Below, piece after piece: positions 19,028 through 28,646 of a stretch of DNA of 64,000 bases (its first letter is position 1; each line of letters begins with the position of its first letter). The notes under the pieces are model-generated. The model searched no databases. It was given only the letters and a program-made list of their open reading frames with translations, and was not told where the DNA came from. The DNA lies in assembly GCA_017548605.1 (NCBI GenBank), contig JAFYZT010000023.1:1-64000 (forward strand), in the 5' to 3' direction. The position numbers and the translations under genes were made by a program. Source of the DNA: Prevotella sp. GTDB lineage: Bacteria; Bacteroidota; Bacteroidia; Bacteroidales; Bacteroidaceae.

Positions 19028-20113
19028 ATGGAAGAATATAAGAAGAAAAAACTCGCTTTTGATGTTTTCGCCTTCTTCAAGGCCCTCAAGAACGACAAAA
19101 AGAAGATGTTGCTTTATTGTGGCATCGCTGCTCTGTTGGGCGTGGCTGTGGTGCTCGACACGCCGAAGGAATACACGGCAGGCGTGATGCTGGCTCCCGA
19201 ATCATCGGAAAACAGTGGATTGTCGGGCAACGTATCTTCGTTGGCCTCGATGATTGGCATGAAATTTAATTTCGGTGGCAGTGAAGATGCCATCTATCCC
19301 GAAATCTATCCCGACCTGATGGAGAGCACCGACTTCAAGGTGAGCCTCTTCCCTATCGAGGTGGAGACCATCGACAAGGAATTGAAGACCACCTACTACG
19401 ACTATTTGGACAAGCACCAACACATTTCGTGGTATCAATATCCTGGATTGTGGATACAAGAGTTGGCTAAGAAATTCATTTCCTCCCCGCCCGACAATCC
19501 CAATGGCAAAGGAGCCTCTCAGGTGGATCCTTTCCGCCTCAGCAAACGGCAGACCGATATTGCCTACAACATTGGAAAGAAGGTCAGCTGCTCAGTCGAC
19601 AAGAAGACAAGTGCCATCAGCATTGAAGTGACCGACCGTGACCCGCTCATCGCCGCGACCATGGCCGACTCGGTAAAGGAGCGGCTGCAAACATTCATCA
19701 CCGAATACCGTACCAATAAAGCCCGCCACGACTTAGCTTATGTTGAGCGGCTGTTCCAAGAAGCTCACCAACAGTACGTGCAGGCCCGGCAGCAATATGC
19801 CGCCTATAGCGATGCCAACCAGGAACTGGTATTGGAGTCGTACAAGTCTAAGCAGGAAGACTTGGAGAACGAGATGCAGCTGAAGTTCAACGTCTATTCG
19901 CAGATGGCCGAACAATTGCAACTATCTCGCGCCAAGGTACAGGAGCGCACACCCGCCTTCACCGTCATTCAGTCGGCCACCGTACCCGTGAAGCACAGTA
20001 GCAAGTCGAAGTTGTCGAGAGTATTGACTTTCATCTTTCTTGGTTTCCTCCTTCGTTTGGTCATCATGACTTGGAAACGCCGTCGCGATATTGTGAAAGT
20101 GGTTGAAGGGTAA
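19028..20113 (+). CDS. Wzz-like chain-length determinant, copy 1
   Basis: A 361-aa inner-membrane protein with two membrane helices (about 34-50, LLYCGIAALLGVAVVL; and about 333-345, FIFLGFLLRLVIM). Between them is a large periplasmic coiled-coil part with RLFQEAHQQYVQARQQYAAYSD. A Pro-rich stretch (ERTPAFTVIQSATVPVK) precedes the second helix, as in PCP/Wzz proteins. No tyrosine-kinase domain is fused. Only 11 nt separate it from a second Wzz-like gene. It sets polymer length together with Wzy. Confidence 0.88.
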   Translation: MEEYKKKKLAFDVFAFFKALKNDKKKMLLYCGIAALLGVAVVLDTPKEYTAGVMLAPESSENSGLSGNVSSLASMIGMKFNFGGSEDAIYPEIYPDLMESTDFKVSLFPIEVETIDKELKTTYYDYLDKHQHISWYQYPGLWIQELAKKFISSPPDNPNGKGASQVDPFRLSKRQTDIAYNIGKKVSCSVDKKTSAISIEVTDRDPLIAATMADSVKERLQTFITEYRTNKARHDLAYVERLFQEAHQQYVQARQQYAAYSDANQELVLESYKSKQEDLENEMQLKFNVYSQMAEQLQLSRAKVQERTPAFTVIQSATVPVKHSSKSKLSRVLTFIFLGFLLRLVIMTWKRRRDIVKVVEG

Positions 20114-20124
20114 AAACGTAAAAG

Positions 20125-21090
20125 ATGTCCGATGACCGTCAACTGAAGCCATGGAGTGCAGGCAGAGAGTGTCGCCGTCATTGGCGTACCTATCTGCTTA
20201 CTTGTTGCATGGCTGTGTTGTTGGTTATTGCGATGGTCATAAGCATCCCTAAAGAGTATGCCAGCAGGTTGACCGTTACTGACGAGAGCAAAGAAACCGA
20301 CCTGATTATTGGTATCGACCGCATGCAGAAATGGCTGAAAGGTGCACTGAAACTGAATACCGGCTATAAGGACATTGAAGTATATGCCCAGCATATCACT
20401 TCACGTGCCTTCGCTGAAAAGATGCGGGGGGTTAAAATTGAAGGCTACGGCACCGACTACGAACATTACTTGCGTGAGCACTATCGCCGGCCATGGTGGG
20501 AACACTTGTTTACTCCAGATGACGAGTTGGATATTGTCGGAGTGATAGAAAAGAGTATCAAGACCGAGGTAAATGGCAAATACAGTACGTTACGCATCCA
20601 AGTCACCGACCAAGACCCTGTGGTAGCCGCTATGGTGGTTGATAGTGTTCGTGTGCGTCTGGAACATTTCGTTACGGGAGAACAAGCAAAAATCGCCTTA
20701 CAACTACTGAAAAACACAACCATCTTGCGTGACCAAGCCGAAAAGCGTTATCGCGATGCCCAACAGCGTTATACGCAGTATATGGACAGCCACAACGAGA
20801 GTCGCCTTGCTTCGGAGACTAACGAAGAGAAAGCCTTGCAAAACGAATACGAGAAAGCTTACGAAACTTACAGTCAAAGTTGCCTGCAATACCTGCGTGC
20901 TGAAGCGTTGGTTAATAAACCTGTTCTGCCGTTTGCCATACTGAAAAACGCCACCGTTCTCACCGACGTACACAGTCCAAACTTCACGGCTTATCTATTG
21001 AGCTTTCTCTGTTTCGCGTTAATCGGAACCACATGGTTTGTTTTGCTTCGGAAGAAATATCAGTTGTTGAAAGGAGGTGAGGCAGCATGA
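20125..21090 (+). CDS. Wzz-like chain-length determinant, copy 2
   Basis: A 321-aa protein with the same plan as its upstream neighbour: N-terminal helix (YLLTCCMAVLLVIAMVISI), coiled coil (LRDQAEKRYRDAQQRYTQYMD), Pro-containing motif (VNKPVLPFAILKNATVLTD) and C-terminal helix (AYLLSFLCFALIGTTWFVLL). The two share IPKEY/TPKEY and VTDxDPxVAA motifs, so they are paralogues. It overlaps the next gene by 4 nt (ATGA), indicating coupled translation. It could form a mixed ring with copy 1. Confidence 0.85.
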   Translation: MSDDRQLKPWSAGRECRRHWRTYLLTCCMAVLLVIAMVISIPKEYASRLTVTDESKETDLIIGIDRMQKWLKGALKLNTGYKDIEVYAQHITSRAFAEKMRGVKIEGYGTDYEHYLREHYRRPWWEHLFTPDDELDIVGVIEKSIKTEVNGKYSTLRIQVTDQDPVVAAMVVDSVRVRLEHFVTGEQAKIALQLLKNTTILRDQAEKRYRDAQQRYTQYMDSHNESRLASETNEEKALQNEYEKAYETYSQSCLQYLRAEALVNKPVLPFAILKNATVLTDVHSPNFTAYLLSFLCFALIGTTWFVLLRKKYQLLKGGEAA

Positions 21091-22280
21091 GCATCGGTAT
21101 ACTTATTTTCCTCGGTGTCCTTGTCATAGCTTTTGCAGCCTTGAAGGTTGGTGATGTTTTCTCACCATGGTTCCTCACGGCAGCCATCTGGTTCGGCATC
21201 CTGTTCCTTTTTCTTTTCGACGACATGCTCGACCCTCTCGGTCAGCAGTTCTACACCTCCTTGACAATATGGGTACCTATCTTCTGTGTATCATCATTGC
21301 TTACCTATTATGCCCTACCCGCGTTGCCCCAACGAACAGAAAAAGCCACGAGCATAGACATCAACAAAGGCATCTTCAACGTTCTGTTTTACCTGTCATT
21401 GGTGATGACCCCCTTCTACCTTTACCGTATCATGCAGACCATCATGCTGTTCGACTCGGCAGACATGCTGTATAACCTGCGTATCATGGCTATCTACGGT
21501 GATGAGAATTTCGGCATCCTCAATTATACCTACGTCATCAACATGTCATTATTAGCAGTGGGCATCTGGCATTATCCCAAGATACCACTGTGGAAGCTGC
21601 TCGCTATCTATTTTATATGCAGCCTCAGTGCCTTCGCCATCATGGAAAAAGGTATGATTTTCTTCTTCTTAGCAGCCACTGTCTTTGTATTGTACGAGAA
21701 AAAAGTTATCAAGGTGAGATCCATTGCCATAGGAGCCGTGGCCATCGTCGTATTATTTTTCTTTATCAACAACGCACGTGAACAGTCAGAATTATCCGAT
21801 GAAGACAGTGCCACATTCCTTGATTTCTTTGCCATGTATATTCTCTCCCCTTCCGTGGCGTATGAACGAGTGAGCGAAGATCTTTCAGGGCAATTCGGAT
21901 CCAATACGTTTTATACCGTCTACCTCTTTCTCAACCGTTTTGGGGGTAATTTCGAGTTACATACCAAGTTACAAGATTATGTTTGGGTACCCATTCCCAC
22001 CAATGTGTACACTATTTTCCAACCTTTCTTCCAGGATTTCGGACAGAAAGGAGTAGCTTTCTTCGCCTTCTTATACGGGGCCCTTTCTGGTTGGGTATAT
22101 CGTCTGTTCCGTAATGGCAGTGCATACGGAAAATGCATCTACATCTTTATCGCGTATGTACTCATCTTGCAATTCTTCCAAGATAACCTTATTCTCAGTA
22201 CAGTGATGGCACTTCAATTCTTTTTCTTCGTGTGGCTGATGACGCAGGATAAGATTCACATCCACGCATATAAGGAGTGA
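21087..22280 (+). CDS. Wzy-like O-antigen/capsule polymerase
   Basis: A 397-aa very hydrophobic protein with about ten to twelve predicted membrane helices. It contains the larger loops typical of oligosaccharide repeat-unit polymerases (for example EDSATFLDFFAMYILSPSVAYERV). There is no strong sequence signature; the call rests on hydrophobic pattern, length and position between Wzz and Wzx genes. It would join lipid-linked repeat units on the periplasmic face. Confidence 0.75.
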   Translation: MSIGILIFLGVLVIAFAALKVGDVFSPWFLTAAIWFGILFLFLFDDMLDPLGQQFYTSLTIWVPIFCVSSLLTYYALPALPQRTEKATSIDINKGIFNVLFYLSLVMTPFYLYRIMQTIMLFDSADMLYNLRIMAIYGDENFGILNYTYVINMSLLAVGIWHYPKIPLWKLLAIYFICSLSAFAIMEKGMIFFFLAATVFVLYEKKVIKVRSIAIGAVAIVVLFFFINNAREQSELSDEDSATFLDFFAMYILSPSVAYERVSEDLSGQFGSNTFYTVYLFLNRFGGNFELHTKLQDYVWVPIPTNVYTIFQPFFQDFGQKGVAFFAFLYGALSGWVYRLFRNGSAYGKCIYIFIAYVLILQFFQDNLILSTVMALQFFFFVWLMTQDKIHIHAYKE

Positions 22281-22298
22281 CGTTTAAGCATATCAGAT

Positions 22299-23636
22299 AT
22301 GGAAGAAACAAAGCAAGGCAGCAGACGCTCCTCACTTCTTGTGAGAAATATCCTTGGTTCTCTTTTCATCAAGGGATGGTCGGCTATTGTTGTTTTGTTG
22401 CTGGTGCCCGTAACGCTTCATTGTCTGGGAGAATATGCCAATGGTGTATGGCTTACCATCAGCAGTCTGCTTCTTTGGATTGACAATATGGACATTGGAT
22501 TGGGCAATGGTCTCAGGAATCGTCTTGCCGCATATATTGCCCATGATGAGCGAGAACGGGCTCGTTGTCTGATTTCCTCTACCTTCGCCATGCTATTGTG
22601 TATCATGATTCCCACCATGCTGGTATTGCTCGCATTGATATACTGGGGAGATACCTATAGCTTCCTCAACGTTGACAAGCAGATAGTCAGCAATCTTGAC
22701 ACCATCTTGATGGTTACCGTCATGTTCGTATGTTCCTCTTTTGTGTTCAAACTGATAGGCAATTTCTACATGGGTCTTCAACTGCCAGCAGTTAGTAATC
22801 TACTGGTATGTCTGGGACAGACTTTGGCACTCATAGGAACATATATTGTATATCTCTCTGGCAGTCATTCTTTACTACACATCGCGTTAGTGAACACCGC
22901 TTCACCACTATTGGTCTATTTAGTGGCCTATCCTATTACTTTTTCATACAAGTACAAGGAATTACGACCGAGTATTCATTTGGTTCGCATGAATGAAGCC
23001 AAGAGTGTGATGAGCATGGGTATTAAGTTCTTCATCATGCAAATATCCAGCATCATCCTCTTTATGACTTCCAATATCCTGATATCGAAGCTGTTTTCCC
23101 CAGCAATGGTGACTCCGTATCAGATTACATATCGCTATTTCAGTCTTATGCTGGTGCTTTTCACTGTAATATGCATGCCTTTCTGGAATGCGACCACCGA
23201 TGCTTACGAGAGGAAGGACATGAACTGGATACGACAGGCATCGAAAAGACTCAACCTCATGACACTCTGCATTTTCACAGGTATGGTATTGATGGTGGTT
23301 TTCTCTAATTACGTCTATGATTTCTGGATTGGAGAGGGAACCGTCATCGACATAAAAATGAGTATCGCCATGGCATGTTATATCTTTATCCTGATTGTCA
23401 GTATGCGGTACAGCTATTTCATCAATGGCATAGGAAAGCTTAGGATACAGCTGATTTTCACCACGTCGGCTGCCATCATTTTTATTCCGCTGGCCTATAT
23501 CACGGCCCTCATCACACACGACATCATCTGGTTCATTGCTGTGATGTCGCTTGTTAACCTCCCTGGACTGATAGCCAACTACATTCAGTTCGGAAAACTC
23601 GTCAACGGCAAAGCGTCTGGTATATGGCTCAAATAA
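22299..23636 (+). CDS. Wzx-like polysaccharide flippase
   Basis: A 445-aa membrane protein of the MATE/polysaccharide-transporter superfamily with about twelve to fourteen helices. It opens with LLVRNILGSLFIKGWSAIVVLLLVPVTL, includes DNMDIGLGNGLRNRLA, a motif common to Wzx-type proteins, and a mid-protein VMSMGIKFFIMQISSII segment. It would flip lipid-linked repeat units across the inner membrane. Its end overlaps the next gene by 13 nt. Confidence 0.88.
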   Translation: MEETKQGSRRSSLLVRNILGSLFIKGWSAIVVLLLVPVTLHCLGEYANGVWLTISSLLLWIDNMDIGLGNGLRNRLAAYIAHDERERARCLISSTFAMLLCIMIPTMLVLLALIYWGDTYSFLNVDKQIVSNLDTILMVTVMFVCSSFVFKLIGNFYMGLQLPAVSNLLVCLGQTLALIGTYIVYLSGSHSLLHIALVNTASPLLVYLVAYPITFSYKYKELRPSIHLVRMNEAKSVMSMGIKFFIMQISSIILFMTSNILISKLFSPAMVTPYQITYRYFSLMLVLFTVICMPFWNATTDAYERKDMNWIRQASKRLNLMTLCIFTGMVLMVVFSNYVYDFWIGEGTVIDIKMSIAMACYIFILIVSMRYSYFINGIGKLRIQLIFTTSAAIIFIPLAYITALITHDIIWFIAVMSLVNLPGLIANYIQFGKLVNGKASGIWLK

Positions 23637-24538
23637 TCGACGTCTCCATCATCATCGTCAATTACAACACTTTGCATGTGATTGGCCCATGTATCGACAG
23701 CATTGTGTCGATGACCCAAAATATGAACTATGAGATTATCGTTGTGGATAACGGGTCAACAGATGGTTCAGTAGAAGTTTTGAGCAAAGATTCACGTATT
23801 ACATGGATACCGACAGGGGAAAACCTTGGTTTCGGGAAAGCCAACAATGTAGGTTTAGAGAAAGCCAAAGGAGATTATATATTCTTCCTCAATTCCGACA
23901 CCATTTTGAGGAACAATGCCATCAAGATGTTATATGATTTCGCTGTTCAATATGAAGGACGATTAGGTGCATTGGGTTGCATTCTAGAAGACCGTGATGG
24001 ACTGGCTATTCATTCATACGGAGAATTTCCACGTATGCGCAACGATTTCTCCAAGTATGTGGTTACTCCCATAAAAAAAGCACTCCATTTGTATCATGAA
24101 CCGACTCCTGTGTTACCAGACAATTATATGCTTGTGGATTATGTAACCGGTGCCGATTTGTTTGTTAAACATGACGTGCTGAAAGCATGTGGCGCGTTTC
24201 ATCCTGCTTTTTTCATGTACTTTGAGGAATCTGAAATGGAATACCGATTTGTACAGAAAGGCTACGACAACATCTTGCTCCGTGGCCCACGAATCGTTCA
24301 TTTAGAAGGAGAAGGCGGTAAGGACGGGCAATCTTCGAAATTCCTCCGTGACTGCCTTCGCCAACAAAAAAGTGAGTATATTTATTTCAAGCTGACCCGT
24401 CCAAAATGGAAATATTACCTATATCGGATAGTTCATCCTGTCTTACGGCAGACTCTTTGGCTGAATCCCCATGTATCAATAGGTGACAAATGGGCAGTGT
24501 GCAAACAATTATTCATTAAAACTAACATTAAACAATAA
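23624..24538 (+). CDS. GT2 glycosyltransferase, WbbL/rhamnosyltransferase-like
   Basis: A 304-aa cytosolic GT-A enzyme. Visible motifs: IIIVNYNT at the N-terminus, IIVVDNGSTDGS, NLGFGKANNVGLEKAKGDYIFFLNSDT (Asp-x-Asp equivalent in NSDT), and ADLFVKHDVLKACGAF with FFMYFEESEMEYR near the catalytic base. This resembles rhamnosyltransferases and related GT2 enzymes. Donor sugar is not predictable. It starts inside the flippase gene end, in the same operon. Confidence 0.88.
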   Translation: MAQIIDVSIIIVNYNTLHVIGPCIDSIVSMTQNMNYEIIVVDNGSTDGSVEVLSKDSRITWIPTGENLGFGKANNVGLEKAKGDYIFFLNSDTILRNNAIKMLYDFAVQYEGRLGALGCILEDRDGLAIHSYGEFPRMRNDFSKYVVTPIKKALHLYHEPTPVLPDNYMLVDYVTGADLFVKHDVLKACGAFHPAFFMYFEESEMEYRFVQKGYDNILLRGPRIVHLEGEGGKDGQSSKFLRDCLRQQKSEYIYFKLTRPKWKYYLYRIVHPVLRQTLWLNPHVSIGDKWAVCKQLFIKTNIKQ

Positions 24539-24542
24539 GGGT

Positions 24543-25676
24543 ATGAACGTTCTAATAGATGGTCGAGTATGGTCGAGAAACGCCTCGGGTATCACCACCT
24601 TTCTCAATTGTGCCATTCCTGAATGGGCTACACAGCGCCATTCCGACACCTTCTATGTCGTTCTGCCCAAGGGCATGGATACGTCGATAGAACTCGAAGC
24701 GTTGCCTGCCAACATCCGTTTGCTCGACTATAGCAACAAGTATCCGCATTGGCTACCCAATATCCTCATACTCCAATGGCTTATCCCCCGATTGTGCCGG
24801 AAGTTGAAGATTGACTTTTATTATTCACCTGTCCCTCATCTGCCATGGCTACTCCTCCGAAGTACCAAAAAAGTCATCACAGTTCACGATGTGGTGAATA
24901 TCGAGATGAAAGAAACCATGGCATGGACCAACAGGTTAGCAACGAGTTTGTTTTTCGGTCGTGCGATTAAACGTGCGGATTATCTATGGACAAACTCCCA
25001 TTACACGAAGCAAAAAGTGGAACAATACTATCCACGACGAAAGCGGAAGGAAATCTTTGTGGGTAATTCTTCAGATAATCGTCTTTTCCATCCATTGTAT
25101 CTCGACGATGCAAAGAAACAAGAAATCAAACAAAAATATGGCATCCAAGGAAAGATGCTGCTTTTTGTGGGTTCTCTTGAACCACGCAAAAACCTCTCCT
25201 TTCTGTTAAAACTCATGCCTAAACTTTATCAGGAACATGGTATTCAACTGGTGGTTGTCGGCGGCAAAGGATGGAAGAACTCCGATTTGCGCGACATCGT
25301 TGAGGCGCAGGATTATCCCCGTGAAGCAGTACATTTTTGTGGATATGTTACCAATCAAGAGTTGGTCACCCTTTATAACATAGCAGACTGTTTCGTGTCT
25401 GCCGCGCTGATGGAAGGATTCGGTATGCCCCAGTTGGAAGCCCTTATGTGCGGTTGTCCCGTCGTCACCGCCCACAATACAGCCATGATAGAAGTGGCAC
25501 AAGGCAAAGAGGGTGCCACAACTGTAAAAGGATACGACCCCGAAGACTGGTGTAGGACTATACGTCACACCTTAGAGACCCAACCCAAAGTGAATGTCGA
25601 GAGTTTGAAAGCATATGATTGGGAAACTATCATACACGATTTTATACAACACCTCAACCTTCCGATCACATCTTAA
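24543..25676 (+). CDS. GT4 glycosyltransferase, mannosyltransferase-like
   Basis: About 377 aa. The ATG at 24543 is chosen over an upstream in-frame start at 24483 that lies within the preceding gene, because MNVLIDGRVWSRNASGITTF is the normal GT-B N-terminus. The C-terminal half has LLFVGSLEPRKNLSFLL, VHFCGYVTNQELVTLYNIADCFVSAALMEGFGMPQLEALMCGCPVVT, the GT4 donor-site E-x7-E pattern. Related enzymes transfer mannose or similar sugars from nucleotide donors. It lies 4 nt past the GT2 gene. Confidence 0.88.
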   Translation: MNVLIDGRVWSRNASGITTFLNCAIPEWATQRHSDTFYVVLPKGMDTSIELEALPANIRLLDYSNKYPHWLPNILILQWLIPRLCRKLKIDFYYSPVPHLPWLLLRSTKKVITVHDVVNIEMKETMAWTNRLATSLFFGRAIKRADYLWTNSHYTKQKVEQYYPRRKRKEIFVGNSSDNRLFHPLYLDDAKKQEIKQKYGIQGKMLLFVGSLEPRKNLSFLLKLMPKLYQEHGIQLVVVGGKGWKNSDLRDIVEAQDYPREAVHFCGYVTNQELVTLYNIADCFVSAALMEGFGMPQLEALMCGCPVVTAHNTAMIEVAQGKEGATTVKGYDPEDWCRTIRHTLETQPKVNVESLKAYDWETIIHDFIQHLNLPITS

Positions 25677-25747
25677 TCAGATTTTAAGGCCAGACAAACC
25701 ATTTTGAAATAATTAAACAAAGGAACGAGTTTCTCGGATTAAATGCT

Positions 25748-25755
25748 TACCTTTG
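25748..25755 (+). promoter_or_regulatory. Internal -7 box before the CotH-like gene
   Basis: TACCTTTG at 42 nt before the ATG, in a 120-nt gap. It suggests that the CotH-like, GH99-like and later genes can be transcribed on their own. Confidence 0.45.
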
Positions 25756-25796
25756 CATTATCATAAAACATGTATAAATGATATGCTCCACAGACA

Positions 25797-27359
25797 ATGA
25801 AGATGAAACACCTAACTTACTTGATTATACTTCTTACCAGCCTTATGATGATTGACTGTACCGATTTGGACGAAGTCAACCATCGACTCGATGCGTTGGA
25901 AGATGAAATAGAAAGCACAACGGGTTATAGTATTACAAGACCTAAGCTGACCAGCATGGAATTTCTTGCTTCAGCCAATCCCAATGACTTGATTGATAAT
26001 GTGAAATGTGATATCATCGGCGACAGCGTCGTGGAATGTTGGATTCATCACATCATGGGCGACAAACTTCTCACCCCTCATTTCATCTTCAACGGCGATA
26101 GTGTGTTGGCAGATGGTAAGAGACTTGTCAGCGATGTCTCTACATATGATTTTAAGGCTCCCGTTAAACTAACTGTTTACGCTTCGAAGAAGACAAAGGA
26201 ATACACCCTCTATGTGCATGCTTTCACAGGGCTGCCCATCCTCTGGATTGAAACGGAGGGGAGAGAGGAAATTGTTTCCACTGAAGACTATCTCAATGCG
26301 CATTTCCGACTGGTGGAAGATGTCTGTTCTCCTTCTGCCGGAGCTATCACAGAGGCTGATGGGCACATCAGAGGCCGGGGTAATTCCACTTGGAACGCTC
26401 CCAAGAGGCCATACCGTCTGAAATTCGATGAAAAGGTGGGCTTCCTTGGCGAGGCGAAGGATAAGTCGTGGGTGCTGCTGGCCAATTACTTTGATAAGAC
26501 GGTATTACGTAATTCCACCGCTTTCTATCTGAGTGAAATCAGCAACCTCGACTACACCCCACGCTTCCATTTCGTAGAAGTGATGCTCAACGGTCAGTAT
26601 TGCGGGACATACCAATTAGGTGACCATCTGAAGATTTCCCAAAACCGCGTCAATGTGGGTGATGACGGTTTCTTGCTGGAGATAGATGAGAGGGCAGATG
26701 AAAGTGACGTTATTTTCCATCTGTCATACATAGCACAGCCCGTGGTCATCAAAGATCCTGACGTGGAAATGGGTGATGACAACTATAACTATGTGAAAGA
26801 CTATGTCGCCACAGCCGAAGCCGCTTTATTTTCCGAAAATTTCACTGACCCCGATGAAGGCTGGCAGAAATACATGGACATGGACTCTTTCGTCGACTGG
26901 TACCTTATTAATGAGATTGCCAAGAACACAGATGCCATGTTCGTGTCAAGTTGCTATATGAACCTGAAACGGGGAGGAAAACTAAAGATGGGACCGATAT
27001 GGGATTTTGATATTGCTTTCGGCAACGTGAATTATAACGACAACTGTCACCCTGAGGGATTGTGCATCAGAATTGTATCCTGGTTTGACCGTCTTTTCCA
27101 AGACCCTGCCTTCGCCACCAAAGCCAAGGAACGTTTTATGTACTTTTACAACCGTCTGCCGGACATTATGGACGATATCAACAGTAATGCCAGCTATCTC
27201 AGGTATTCAGTCATGGAAAACAATTACAAATGGGGCACTCTCTACAATTACACCTGGCCCAACTATGACATTTGGGGCTGTTATCAGAATGAAATACAAC
27301 ACTTGAAAAACTGGATACAACAGCGTTTTGAATGGTTGAAGAGTGAATTTGACAAGTAG
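25797..27359 (+). CDS. CotH-kinase-family lipoprotein
   Basis: A 520-aa probable lipoprotein (lipobox near MMIDC, Cys21) with a short coiled coil (DEVNHRLDALEDEIE). The C-terminal 340 residues match the CotH family: RGRGNSTW, KRPYRLKFDEKVGFLG, KSWVLLANYFDKTVLRN, FVEVMLNGQYCGTYQLGDHLKI, and MGPIWDFDIAFGN, which carries the metal-binding Asp. Known CotH proteins are atypical protein kinases (spore coat) or occur in cellulosome scaffolds. Here it sits in a polysaccharide locus, which is unusual. Whether it phosphorylates protein or glycan is open. Confidence 0.85.
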   Translation: MKMKHLTYLIILLTSLMMIDCTDLDEVNHRLDALEDEIESTTGYSITRPKLTSMEFLASANPNDLIDNVKCDIIGDSVVECWIHHIMGDKLLTPHFIFNGDSVLADGKRLVSDVSTYDFKAPVKLTVYASKKTKEYTLYVHAFTGLPILWIETEGREEIVSTEDYLNAHFRLVEDVCSPSAGAITEADGHIRGRGNSTWNAPKRPYRLKFDEKVGFLGEAKDKSWVLLANYFDKTVLRNSTAFYLSEISNLDYTPRFHFVEVMLNGQYCGTYQLGDHLKISQNRVNVGDDGFLLEIDERADESDVIFHLSYIAQPVVIKDPDVEMGDDNYNYVKDYVATAEAALFSENFTDPDEGWQKYMDMDSFVDWYLINEIAKNTDAMFVSSCYMNLKRGGKLKMGPIWDFDIAFGNVNYNDNCHPEGLCIRIVSWFDRLFQDPAFATKAKERFMYFYNRLPDIMDDINSNASYLRYSVMENNYKWGTLYNYTWPNYDIWGCYQNEIQHLKNWIQQRFEWLKSEFDK

Positions 27360-27361
27360 GG

Positions 27362-28603
27362 ATGAAAGAGATAAAAAAAAGTATGTTGAAAATACCCGTT
27401 TTACTGGCAGCGATAGCCTATACCACCCTTTCCATGGCTCAGGAAGGGCGAAGCTACGACTCCTACAGGGGGTTGGTGATGGCCGGCTACCAAGGATGGT
27501 TCAGTACGCCCGGCGATGGCGGCAACCGAGGGTGGTATCATTATCAGGGTAAGGACCGCACCTTCCGCCCCGGCTCCACCAACGTGGACCTGTGGCCCGA
27601 TGTGAGCGAGTATGAAAAGACATACAAGACATCCTTCACCCTCGACAATGGAGAGCCTGCCTATGTCTTCTCCTCACGCGATGCCTCTACCATGGACCTG
27701 CATTTCAAGTGGATGAGCGAATATGGTATTGACGGTATTTTTGTCCAACGCTTTGTGGTAGACCAGAAATGGCCGTTGGGAAAGGCTCATCACGACACCG
27801 TTCTCGACAATGCCATGGTCTGTGCAAAAAAATACGGCAAGGCTGTATGCGTGATGTATGACCTCAGCGGTATGTCGGCGGGTGACGAAAAGGTGGTACT
27901 CACTGACATCGAACAACTTGCCAGGAAATATAGTCTCTTCAACCACAAGTCATGTCCACAATACCTCTACCACAACAACAAGCCTCTCGTTGCGGTCTGG
28001 GGTGTGGGGTTCAACGACGGGCGGAAATACGGCTTTAAGGAAACCGAAGCCATTATCCGTGGACTGAAGAACATGGGATTCAGTGTCATGATTGGTGTAC
28101 CAGCCTATTGGCGTGAAATGAGGAAAGACAGCGAAAGAGACCTTCGTCTGCACCAGCAAATCAAGATGTGTGACATCATCCTTCCTTGGTTTGTCGGTCG
28201 GTACAACGAGGAAAGTTTTCCCGGCTTTACTCAACTCATCCTCGACGACATGAGATGGGCAAAAGCCAACCACGTGGACTATGCCCCAGTCTGCTTTCCA
28301 GGGTTCTCCTGGCGCAACATGAACTATCAGAAAAAAGGCGAAGTGGTAGGAATGGCCAGGAACAAAGGCTCTTTCTATAAGAAACAGCTCGACTTCAGTG
28401 TCAAAAATGCCGACATGGTGTACATTGCCATGTTTGACGAGATAGACGAGGGTACTGCCATCTTCAAAATAGCGAGAAGGGTACCGACATCCGCACCAGG
28501 GAGTGAGTTCCTGCCTTTGGAAAGGGGTGTCAGCAGCGACCACTACCTGAAACTGACCGGCAAAGCCGCCAAGAAACTGCGAAAACGATTGGGTATCAGA
28601 TGA
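27362..28603 (+). CDS. GH99/GH71-like exported glycosidase
   Basis: A 413-aa exported protein (signal peptide ends at TLSMAQ; a start at 27383 is also possible). It has YDSYRGLVMAGYQGWFSTPGDG, HYQG, LWPDVSEYEKTY, FKWMSEYGIDGIFVQRFV and MFDEIDEGTAIFKI, the pattern of GH99-like endo-alpha-mannosidase-related TIM barrels found in Bacteroidetes. It starts 2 nt after the CotH-like gene. It may trim or degrade mannose-containing polymer made by this locus, or be an anchor enzyme; this is inference. Confidence 0.83.
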   Translation: MKEIKKSMLKIPVLLAAIAYTTLSMAQEGRSYDSYRGLVMAGYQGWFSTPGDGGNRGWYHYQGKDRTFRPGSTNVDLWPDVSEYEKTYKTSFTLDNGEPAYVFSSRDASTMDLHFKWMSEYGIDGIFVQRFVVDQKWPLGKAHHDTVLDNAMVCAKKYGKAVCVMYDLSGMSAGDEKVVLTDIEQLARKYSLFNHKSCPQYLYHNNKPLVAVWGVGFNDGRKYGFKETEAIIRGLKNMGFSVMIGVPAYWREMRKDSERDLRLHQQIKMCDIILPWFVGRYNEESFPGFTQLILDDMRWAKANHVDYAPVCFPGFSWRNMNYQKKGEVVGMARNKGSFYKKQLDFSVKNADMVYIAMFDEIDEGTAIFKIARRVPTSAPGSEFLPLERGVSSDHYLKLTGKAAKKLRKRLGIR

Positions 28604-28646
28604 ACACAAACTCCTACCCTCGTCTCTCATATGTAAAGATAAGGAT

